Below are positions 7,497 through 14,937 of a stretch of DNA of 64,000 nt, piece after piece. The notes beneath the pieces are model-generated. The model was not told the DNA's origin and did not search any database. It was given only the letters and a program-made list of their open reading frames with translations. Each line of letters starts with the position of its first letter. Position 1 is the stretch's first letter. The DNA comes from JAKQDH01 sp029558835. Lineage in GTDB: Bacteria; Planctomycetota; Phycisphaerae; UBA1845. A program made the position numbers and the translations under genes. The stretch lies in assembly GCA_035356615.1 (NCBI GenBank), contig DAOQSN010000001.1, forward strand, positions 248,001 through 312,000, in the 5' to 3' direction.

Positions 7497-10355
7497 TTAA
7501 TCGCCGACCTCGATCGGCACGCGCAGGGCCGTCTCCTTGCTGCTCCGCTCCCGCACGCGCAGGAAGCCCACCGCGCCGGTGCCGTCGGGGGCCGCCGGCA
7601 GGTCACCCTCCACCGCGAAATCCAGCTTCACCGGCACGCTGGGCACGAAGGTGACGTTCGCCTCGCCGTCCCACGTCACCTCGACCGGCACCTCCTCCGC
7701 CAGCAGGTAATCCAGCAGCACCGTGATCGGCGTCTCGCGCTGGTCATCCGCCACGGCGAAGCCCGACCGGATCTTCACCGTCCAGGTCACGGTCGCCGCC
7801 GGGTTCGGCTTGGCCACGGTGGTCTCGAAGGTGCGCCCACTGAAGCCTCCCGAGGACACGGCCTTGCCGCTGCCGTCCTCGACCGCCACCCCGATGTCCG
7901 TCGTCGTGGCATACGCTTCCGGCGTCATCTCCAGTTTCACGCGCAGCCCCTGGAACCGCTCGTCCAGCGTCACGCTGTAGCTCAGTTCATCCTTGAGACC
8001 CTTGAACTTGTCCTCCTTGCGCAGACGGAACCCCTCGATCGTCCCCTCGGCGGCACCGTAAAGCGGCTGCTCGAAGAGGTTCGTCACCGTCACGCTGCCG
8101 GACGTGTCTTCCGTGATGCGGACCGGATCGGCATGCAGGCCGAGGAAGCGCACCTGCAACTCGTAGGGCCAGGTACGGTCCGGACGGTCCGCGAAGATGA
8201 TCACTTCCCAGACCCCCGGCGTCAGTTCCTCGTCGAGAGTCGTGGTCACGCGGCGTGTGCCGGCGTCCGTGTCGAGGCGACCGCCGGGAAACGGACACTC
8301 CAGCCCGTGCGGGCTGAAGAGACCGCCCACCCGCGCCTTGGAAGCCGCCCCCTCCGGGGCACTCAGCGTCACGGTCATGGCACTGGCACCGGGCGGCACC
8401 GTCACGAAGTAACGGTCCGGCGTCCAGCCATGCGCCTCCCGCCCCGTCCACCGCCGACTGAAGTCCTCTGCCGCCCGGAAGCGCTCGGGCACGATGATCG
8501 TGTTGAGCAGCCGGAACGCGACGCGCCCGTCGCTCACCGCCTCCACCGTACCTGTATACAGCCCCGGCTCCTGAAGCTGCTCGGCGTCGTACTCGACGAA
8601 GATCCGCGTGCTCTGCTCCCCGCGCAGGTACGTCGTCTCCTGCGGCAGCTTGCACCACGGCACCGTCGAGCGCAACTCGTACTTGCGGGCGAAGGTCGTC
8701 CGCACCGCGGCGTCCGCCGTCGGCCCGAACACCGGCGTCACCGTGAACGTCTGGCGCTCCGTCGTGGGGAAGTACGGGCTCCGCCAGAACGCCGCTTGAC
8801 ACTTGCCGCCCGGCCCCAGCGGCGAGGTCGTCGCAATGTCGTAGTCAATCACGGGGTCATCGGCAGCCGCCCGCACAAGCTCCGCCAGGATGCGCCCGGC
8901 CGTCGGCAGGTCCGGCACGCCCCAGCCGAAGTCCAGCACGTTCGCCCCTTCCACCGGCCGGCCCGCCAGACGCAACGCCTGACGCACGTCGCACGCCCGC
9001 ACCGGAAGATTCGGGTGCTGGGCGCGCACGTGGCTGATCAACACGGCGCAGAACCCCGCCACCTGCGGACTGGCCATGCTCGTCCCCGCCCAGTAATCCC
9101 CCCCGCCGCGTGTCCAGCGCGGCACCGTGCTCGTCGCCCAGCCGGGGGCCGCCACGTCCGGCTTGTCCAGCTCGCCGCCGCGCGAGCTGAACGGCGTGAC
9201 CACCGGCCCGCTCAAGGTAAACCCCTGCACGTCCCGCGCGCTGTCGGCCGCCAGCAGCGCCGCCACCGAGATCACCCGCGTCGCGGCCGCCGGCGTCCCC
9301 ACCGTGGACAGCCCCGGACCCTCGTTGCCCGCCGAAGTGCAGAACACCAGGTAAGGGTTCTCCGTCAGTACCTTGTCGAGCAGCTTGTCGATGTCCGACT
9401 GCCCCTCCAGCACCGAATCCACGCCGTACGACATGTTGCACACGACCGGCACGCCGTGCTCACGGGCGTAGCGGGCGGCGTACTCCAGCGCCTGCTTCAT
9501 GCTCTCGGTGGAGCTGACGCCGCCGATGCTGTTCTTGCCGATCTTGAGGCTCATCAGCTTCGCGCCGGGCGCGACGCCGTGGAACCCGTCCTGGTTGTTG
9601 ATGCGGTAACCCGCGGCGATGCCGGCCACGTGCGTGCCGTGCGCGCCGTCATCGTAGTGCACCACGACCTTGCTTTGCCGCAGGAAAACATTGATGGCGA
9701 ACGTGACCGGCTCGATCTGCACCTCCGGCTTCGCCCGGTGCAGCGTGAACGTATCGTAGTCAAGCCGGTAGCTGCGCAGCGGCTTCTCGTCCGCGAAGCT
9801 GCGGTCCAGGTTGGTGTCCACGTAACAGACGGCCTGGTCATCGCCGTCACCGGCCAGGGCCGTCACCAGCACCGCGAAGGCATCGTCCGTCTTCCCGTTA
9901 TCGTTGAGGTCCGGCATGTCCGAGTTGACGAACCGCTTCTCGTCCAGCGTCCCGAACCAGAACCGCCGCTCCTCCGCTCCGCTGGCGCCGGGCAGCGGCG
10001 GCAGGGCGTACTCCACCGGGGCGCCGTCCTTCTCCTGGCGCGCCACGGCCGAGCCCGCCTCGTTGAGACGCACGCGGCGCAGTTCCACGTCTCCCTGACC
10101 CGTAAAGTCCTGGACGTCGATGACTTTGACTTCACCCGCCGGCGTGCGGGTCAGCCCCGGTATCGACGGGTCCACGCCCGTGTCCAGGATGGCGATCACC
10201 ACGCCGCGTCCGTCGTGCTCCGGGTGACCATCCAGGAACGCGTTGACGTTGCAGGTAGACAGGGATAGCTGCGTCCAGGTGGACTTGCTCTGCGCACAGG
10301 CCGGGTTCGCCCCGACCAGTAACGCGACCGATAACGCCCAAACTCGCTGCCGCAT
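7497..10355 (-). CDS. Exported subtilisin-family (S8) protease resembling tripeptidyl-peptidase II
   Basis: A 952-residue protease with a signal peptide (cleavage near ANPACAQ). The catalytic triad is D58 in AILDTGVDP, H239 in DGAHGTHVAG and S426 in GTSMASPQVAG, with oxyanion N344 in SAGNEGPG. The DTGVDPSIPGL segment followed by KVIDVQDFTGQGDV, and the ~180-residue insert between Asp and His, resemble tripeptidyl-peptidase II rather than short subtilisins. The C-terminal ~450 residues look like beta-sandwich domains with repeated TVTWTVKIR-type strands. The start is secure: AAGGAGGT lies 8 nt before the ATG. It is secreted or periplasmic; the unlinked phosphatase gene follows on the same strand. 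Whether it truly releases tripeptides is inference. Confidence 0.9.
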   Translation of the reverse strand: MRQRVWALSVALLVGANPACAQSKSTWTQLSLSTCNVNAFLDGHPEHDGRGVVIAILDTGVDPSIPGLTRTPAGEVKVIDVQDFTGQGDVELRRVRLNEAGSAVARQEKDGAPVEYALPPLPGASGAEERRFWFGTLDEKRFVNSDMPDLNDNGKTDDAFAVLVTALAGDGDDQAVCYVDTNLDRSFADEKPLRSYRLDYDTFTLHRAKPEVQIEPVTFAINVFLRQSKVVVHYDDGAHGTHVAGIAAGYRINNQDGFHGVAPGAKLMSLKIGKNSIGGVSSTESMKQALEYAARYAREHGVPVVCNMSYGVDSVLEGQSDIDKLLDKVLTENPYLVFCTSAGNEGPGLSTVGTPAAATRVISVAALLAADSARDVQGFTLSGPVVTPFSSRGGELDKPDVAAPGWATSTVPRWTRGGGDYWAGTSMASPQVAGFCAVLISHVRAQHPNLPVRACDVRQALRLAGRPVEGANVLDFGWGVPDLPTAGRILAELVRAAADDPVIDYDIATTSPLGPGGKCQAAFWRSPYFPTTERQTFTVTPVFGPTADAAVRTTFARKYELRSTVPWCKLPQETTYLRGEQSTRIFVEYDAEQLQEPGLYTGTVEAVSDGRVAFRLLNTIIVPERFRAAEDFSRRWTGREAHGWTPDRYFVTVPPGASAMTVTLSAPEGAASKARVGGLFSPHGLECPFPGGRLDTDAGTRRVTTTLDEELTPGVWEVIIFADRPDRTWPYELQVRFLGLHADPVRITEDTSGSVTVTNLFEQPLYGAAEGTIEGFRLRKEDKFKGLKDELSYSVTLDERFQGLRVKLEMTPEAYATTTDIGVAVEDGSGKAVSSGGFSGRTFETTVAKPNPAATVTWTVKIRSGFAVADDQRETPITVLLDYLLAEEVPVEVTWDGEANVTFVPSVPVKLDFAVEGDLPAAPDGTGAVGFLRVRERSSKETALRVPIEVGD

Positions 10356-10595
10356 AACGCCGACCTCCTTACGGGAAGTCGCCGCCGGGGTGTTGACCGA
10401 CGCCTATCCGGACCGGTCTCCCACAACCACCGCACCTGGCGACGACCTATCCAGCGTAACGGGCCGCCGCCGTCGCGTCCAACGGAACCGCGCGGGTCCG
10501 CCGAATCGTATACTTCCTTACGTCCCGAGCGCGGGGTCTCGGGCCGGCGGTCCAGGTTACGGGCCCTTACGCGCACCCCGCGCATGGAGTCGCCC

Positions 10596-10985
10596 ATGAA
10601 CGCCCAGGAGATCGTGCCCTTAACCCAGGCAGCAGTCGCGACCCTGCTCGCCGAGCGCCAGGCCTGCCCCCCGGCAAAGGGGAAACGCCCGGCCCGCCGG
10701 CGGCACCCGCGCTGGCCGTTCGCCGGCACCATCGAGCTCTGGTACACCGATTCGACCGGCGGGAAGTGCTACGACCTTGCCACCTGCGAGAACCTCTCCC
10801 TCGGCGGGGTGGGCATCCGCGCCGACGAGCCCCTCGACCCCGGCACCGAGATTGCCGTCGCCATCCACCAGCCGGAGCGCAGCTTCTACGGCCACGCTAC
10901 CGTCCGGCACTGCACGCCGGCCGCAGCCGGGTTCTACTGCGGCCTCGAGTTCACCGATGCCGGTGGCCTTCCGGCCCGAAGCTGA
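10596..10985 (+). CDS. PilZ-domain protein, putative c-di-GMP receptor
   Basis: A small protein (129 residues from the ATG at 10596) with the PilZ signature: RRRHPRWPF (RxxxR) around residue 36 and NLSLGGVGI (D/NxSxxG) about 30 residues later, then a beta-barrel tail ending GLEFTD. PilZ proteins bind cyclic di-GMP and act on motility, secretion or polysaccharide synthesis. The ATG at 10596 has GGAG 6 nt upstream; an in-frame ATG at 10584 is the alternative. It is transcribed away from the subtilase across a 240-bp divergent gap. No diguanylate cyclase or phosphodiesterase lies nearby, so its target cannot be inferred. Confidence 0.8.
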   Translation: MNAQEIVPLTQAAVATLLAERQACPPAKGKRPARRRHPRWPFAGTIELWYTDSTGGKCYDLATCENLSLGGVGIRADEPLDPGTEIAVAIHQPERSFYGHATVRHCTPAAAGFYCGLEFTDAGGLPARS

Positions 10986-11414
10986 CGACCACGCGCACCC
11001 ACGCAAACGGCACCGCTGGTCGCCCCGACCGGCGGTGCCGCTCGCTTTCCCGACGCCGGCCGACGCGAACCGCGCAGCCGGTGGTGAGCCGGCCGTAGGC
11101 ACGTGGCAACGAGCTCCTGACTCGGCACGGATGAGCCGCCGCCGATCCGAACCGCAACCGTAAGGGAGCGGCCGGACGCCGCCGCCGGAGGCGCGCGTTC
11201 GCGCCCACCCGTCTCGCAACCTCACGGAAGGGCACGTCAACGCGGGTGTCGCCGGACCGCGCGGACCCAGGCCCGCGACACGCCTGGGTTCGGGCGTCTC
11301 GGACGGGCGGCTTGCACTCACCCGTTCCGTGACGATCACCGTTCAGATCGAGGTCGCGGCATCACGCCCGGTGAGATAGAATACGAACCGTTCCTTCGAA
11401 CCGGAGGAAAGGTC
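10986..11414. other. Gene-free gap between PilZ and aldehyde dehydrogenase genes
   Basis: I find no credible coding frame or RNA here. Open frames on both strands are the random open reading typical of high-GC DNA and are Arg/Pro-rich without family resemblance. The only functional signal is the ribosome-binding site just before 11415. Confidence 0.55.
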
Positions 11415-12863
11415 ATGTTGCGTGATTCGTACCCCTACTATCTCGCCAGCCGGCCGGTGGCGGCCAATGCGGACCTGGTCGTCACGAACAAGTACACGCA
11501 GGAGCCGGCCTGCCGGGTGGCACAGGCGGAGGCGCGGGCGATCGAGGCGGGCATCGCGGCCGCGGCGCGCGCGGCGGAGCCGATGCACAGGCTGCCGGCC
11601 TATCGGCGGCAGGCGGTCTTGCAGCACATCATCCAGCGCGTCACGGAGCGCCACGAGGAACTTGCCCACGCGTTGTGCATCGAGGCGGGCAAGCCGATCC
11701 GCGATGCCCGCGTGGAAGTCACGCGGATGATCGACACGTTCCGCGTGGCCGCGGAGGAGGCGGTGCGCATCACGGGTGAGTATCTGCCGCTCGATGTCAG
11801 CTCACGGGCCGAAGGGTTGGAGGGCATCGTGCGGCGCGTGCCCGTGGGGCCGTGCAGCTTCATCTGCCCATTCAATTTCCCGCTCAACCTGGTGGCCCAC
11901 AAGGTGGCCCCGGCCCTGGCGGTGGGTTGTCCGTTCGTGCTCAAGCCGGCCAGCCGCACGCCGGTGGGAGCACTGATCCTGGGTGAGATTCTCGCGGAGA
12001 CCGACCTGCCCGAAGGGGCGTTCAGCATCCTGCCGTGTGCGCGCGACGGCGCGGACTTGTTCACCACGGATGAGCGTCTGAAGCTGCTGAGCTTCACCGG
12101 CTCGGCCGAGGCCGGGTGGGAGCTGAAGGCCCGCGCGGGCAAGAAGAAGGTCGTGCTCGAACTCGGGGGTAACGCGGGGTGCATTGTCGATGCCGGTGTG
12201 GACCTCGACTACGCGGCCGGGCGCCTCGTGTTCGGCGCGTTCTATCAGTCCGGGCAGAGCTGCATCAGCGTGCAGCGGATCGTCGCGCATCGCTCCGTCT
12301 ACGAGCCGCTCAAGCAGCGCCTCGGGCAGCGCGCCGCGGCGCTGAAGATGGGCGACCCGCTGGAGGAGGACACGTTCCTCGGGCCGCTCATCAGCGAGGA
12401 GGCAGCCCGGCGCGTGGAGAGCTGGGTGGACGAAGCCGCAGCCGGCGGGGCGCATGTGGTCGTCGGCGGCCGGCGCCACGGGGTGTTCTACGAGGCCACC
12501 CTGCTGGAGAACGTGGAGCCGCGGCAGAAGGTCTCCTGCCAGGAGGTCTTCGGCCCCGTGACGACGTTGCAACCGTTCGAGGATTTCGCGGAGGCGGTGC
12601 GGACGGTCAACGCCGGCCGTTACGGCCTGCAAGCCGGCGTGTTCACGCCGAACCTGGAGCACGCGTTCTATGCGTTCAACGAGTTGGAGGTCGGCGGCGT
12701 CGTGATCAACGACGTGCCCAGCGTGCGCGTGGACTCGATGCCGTATGGCGGCGTGAAGGACTCCGGTCTGGGGCGCGAGGGCGTCCGCTACGCGATGCAG
12801 GAAATGACGGAGCCGCGGCTACTCCTGCTAAGCAAGGTCGGGAGACTGCCAGGCACCTCGTAG
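11415..12863 (+). CDS. NAD(P)-dependent aldehyde dehydrogenase
   Basis: A 482-residue ALDH-superfamily enzyme that oxidises an aldehyde to a carboxylate with NAD(P)+. It contains the cofactor-binding PFNFPLNL segment, the FTGSAEAG Rossmann loop, the general base E249 in VVLELGGN and the nucleophile C283 in SGQSCISVQR. The C-terminal DSMPYGGVKDSGLGREG motif is also typical. The overall sequence resembles the lactaldehyde/glyceraldehyde-3-phosphate (non-phosphorylating) branch, but the substrate cannot be fixed from motifs. Start ATG at 11415 has GGAGG 7 nt upstream. It stands alone, with repeat-filled gaps on its 3' side. Confidence 0.92.
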   Translation: MLRDSYPYYLASRPVAANADLVVTNKYTQEPACRVAQAEARAIEAGIAAAARAAEPMHRLPAYRRQAVLQHIIQRVTERHEELAHALCIEAGKPIRDARVEVTRMIDTFRVAAEEAVRITGEYLPLDVSSRAEGLEGIVRRVPVGPCSFICPFNFPLNLVAHKVAPALAVGCPFVLKPASRTPVGALILGEILAETDLPEGAFSILPCARDGADLFTTDERLKLLSFTGSAEAGWELKARAGKKKVVLELGGNAGCIVDAGVDLDYAAGRLVFGAFYQSGQSCISVQRIVAHRSVYEPLKQRLGQRAAALKMGDPLEEDTFLGPLISEEAARRVESWVDEAAAGGAHVVVGGRRHGVFYEATLLENVEPRQKVSCQEVFGPVTTLQPFEDFAEAVRTVNAGRYGLQAGVFTPNLEHAFYAFNELEVGGVVINDVPSVRVDSMPYGGVKDSGLGREGVRYAMQEMTEPRLLLLSKVGRLPGTS

Positions 12864-13047
12864 CGCGCGCGGCACTCCCGAATGCAAACCGCAGAAGTCA
12901 GAATGCAGAAGGCAGTCGTCATGGTGCCTTGCCGCACCCGGACCCCATGAGAAGACACTTGGCGTCGTCAGCCCGTACTGACGAGGACTCCGACTTTTCA
13001 CGGCAGAAAGGGGCGACCCTGACTGTCCTGGGGGCCACGTTCTGCCC

Positions 13048-13205
13048 GGCCCTGGAAGGGCCGAAGTCAGTAGCCAGGGGTGTCAACCCCTGGGGAGAGA
13101 CGAACTCAGCTTCCTGCCGCCGCCCGGGCAGGGCGGCGGAGATACAAAGAAAGCGCCGGACTGCGATCCCCAGGGTTGTCACCCTGGGCTGACAACTTCG
13201 ACCCC
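13048..13205. repeat. Cluster of REP-like hairpins
   Basis: Three palindromes follow one another: GGCCCTGGAAGGGCC (13048-13062), CCAGGGGTGTCAACCCCTGG (13074-13093) and CCCAGGG-ttgtcac-CCTGGG (13168-13188). The last is followed by GCTGACAACTTCGACCCC. A close relative of the last unit, including the ACTTYGACCCC tail, lies at 48233-48279. The rest of the 12864-13331 gap holds only a degenerate GCAGAAGTCAGAATGC-like stretch near 12890. Confidence 0.75.
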
Positions 13206-13268
13206 TCCGGCGTCGCATCAGCGGTTTCGTCAATCCATGCTGACGAGGACCAAGACTTCGCAGAACAC

Positions 13269-13343
13269 AATGCAGAAGTCAGAATGCTGAAAGGGAGATT
13301 GGTGCGCGACCCTTTCTGCATTCTGACTTCATCATTCTGCATT
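13269..13343. repeat. Long inverted repeat (AATGCAGAA...TTCTGCATT family)
   Basis: The left arm (13269-13295, from AATGCAGAAGTCAGAATG to GAAAGGG) pairs with the right arm (13310-13343). The right arm has an extra 7 bp; the loop is about 14 nt. The right arm overlaps the last codons of the phospholipase-like gene: Asn-Ala-Glu-stop is encoded by repeat sequence. A second member is at 36481-36558. Confidence 0.8.
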
Positions 13344-14318
13344 CCCCGGCTTCGTGTCCCCCTGGGGCCGCTGCGGCGGCAGCGGCTGTGGCATCGGCAT
13401 GGGGGGAACCACGCGCTGACGGGGCGCCGGGTGCCAGTCGGGGAGTTTCACTTCCGCGGAATCCCGCCAGGCGGTGACGAAGACGGTGGCCGTGAAGCGG
13501 GCACCCGCGGCGAACCGCTCCTGGGCAAACGCCGCCACGTCCATTGGCAACCCACGCAAGCTGTGCGGGGTGGGCAACTCGGCCTCCAGTTCGTACACAC
13601 GCTCGACGAGGGCGTGACTGCGCTGAAGTTCCTCCAGAATGCCGGACCAGAGACTCGGGCAGGCCGTGGGCGCGGGCGTCGGTGGCGCGTCGCCGGGAAG
13701 GTACGGCCAGGCGTCCGAGTGCTCGAGCAGGGCATCCACTTTGGCGTGGATGCCGGTCTGGGGCGATGTTCCGTCGGGTTTCGCCCGGCCGTCGTAGTGG
13801 ACGGTGGTGTGCAACGGCTGGCAGAGGTCCTGCGCGTAGTGGGCGACAAGGCCGGCATAGAGCAGGCACTTGTTGCGAATCTGGGGATCGTCGGGCCAAC
13901 GTCGGTGCTCGGCGAACGCGAAGGTCAGGCGTTGGCCGGCCTCCAGCAGGGCATAGGGCAGCATGCCGACCTTGGCGGGCTCGAGCTCCTTGCGGGCGCA
14001 GAGGGCGATGAACTCGTAGCGGGTGGCGGGAAGCTGGGCGCCGCCCAGGAGTTCGTGGTCGAGGAAGTGTTCGGGGCCTTCCGTGGCGCTCAGCGCGGCC
14101 AGGCCCGAGCTGGCCAGCAGGTCCGGCTCGGCCGCGTAGATACCGATGGTGGTCGCTCCGTCGCGGAAGAACGCCGGCACGGCATCCGGCAACATAGCCA
14201 CGGTGGCTTCCGTTACGCGCGCATGACCCTGGGCATACCAGGCGTCGGCGCTAGGGACGCACAGCACGAGCAGCGCGGCACCAAGGACCACCGCGCATCG
14301 CGTACACCACTGCGCCAT
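13332..14318 (-). CDS. Secreted zinc-dependent phospholipase C / S1-P1 nuclease-like hydrolase
   Basis: A 328-residue exported protein. Its signal peptide ends SADA|W, so the mature enzyme would begin at W27. In this superfamily the N-terminal Trp is itself a zinc ligand. Candidate ligands follow: H32, D65, H84, H160, D164 (VAHYAQDLCQPLH), H170/H174 and H191. This is the trinuclear zinc pattern of phospholipase C and S1/P1 nucleases, which motifs alone cannot separate. The Pro-rich tail (PMPMPQPLPPQRPQ) and the final NAE-stop lie in or beside a repeat. Start ATG 14318 is chosen because a GGAGA precedes it and it gives a good signal peptide; an upstream ATG at 14378 would add 20 polar residues. 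Confidence 0.78.
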   Translation of the reverse strand: MAQWCTRCAVVLGAALLVLCVPSADAWYAQGHARVTEATVAMLPDAVPAFFRDGATTIGIYAAEPDLLASSGLAALSATEGPEHFLDHELLGGAQLPATRYEFIALCARKELEPAKVGMLPYALLEAGQRLTFAFAEHRRWPDDPQIRNKCLLYAGLVAHYAQDLCQPLHTTVHYDGRAKPDGTSPQTGIHAKVDALLEHSDAWPYLPGDAPPTPAPTACPSLWSGILEELQRSHALVERVYELEAELPTPHSLRGLPMDVAAFAQERFAAGARFTATVFVTAWRDSAEVKLPDWHPAPRQRVVPPMPMPQPLPPQRPQGDTKPGNAE

Positions 14319-14503
14319 TGGATGTTCTCCGATCTCCACCTTGACCTTCGCCGTGGTCGAAGTGTGGCTCGACCGCAACGGTACACTCCGGATTGCGGAC
14401 CGGCAAGGCCGACCGCGCGGGGCGTTCGTGGGTGTCGCCCACCCCTGCGAGGGGATGAGGGGCAGGAGAGAGACGACCCCTCGCGTTACCGCTCGGGCGC
14501 GGG

Positions 14504-14808
14504 TCAGTGGTCGGGCGCGGACGGTTGTTTAAACGCTCTGCGGACGGCCTCTTCCAGGACGGACTCGATCCGGACGGTCTTGAGGGGCTGAGTGTGGCCG
14601 GCCACCACTTCGATGCGGCGGCGGGGAACGTTCAGGAGCTTGGCCAGGTAGGCGGTGAGGGCGGTGTTGGCTTAGCCGTGCTCGGGGGCGGCGGCCACGG
14701 CGATGCGCGCCCGGCGGACCCTTCGCCTGACAGGCGCGTGCGGGAAGCGCCGGGAACGACCTTCACCGGTAGCCACGCGGCACCCTCTGCGCTCCTCAGT
14801 TCGAGCAT
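14504..14808 (-). pseudogene. Broken YggU / DUF167 family gene
   Basis: From ATG 14808 the minus strand encodes MLELRSAEGAAWLPVKVVPG and then ASRTRLSG, matching the start of YggU (UPF0235). After about 30 codons, near 14710-14725, the match jumps to another frame: RIAVAAAPEHG, then a TAA where the family has the Lys of its GKAN motif, then ANTALTAYLAKLLNVPRRRI and EVVAGHTQPLKTVRI to a TGA at 14504. Total length 305 bp is not a multiple of three, confirming a net frameshift. One frameshift plus one nonsense codon make this a pseudogene unless both are sequencing errors. The function of intact YggU is not established. Confidence 0.75.
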
Positions 14809-14937
14809 GCGTGTGTCCTAATGCGCATGCGCGAAGATGCGACGGGGACGTCGAGGTGCGTCCGCCCCCCGGCGATCCCTGATCGGATCGGCGGCGCGGT
14901 ATGATCGATGCGGACCAGACGGCCGGTCACTGCTCGG

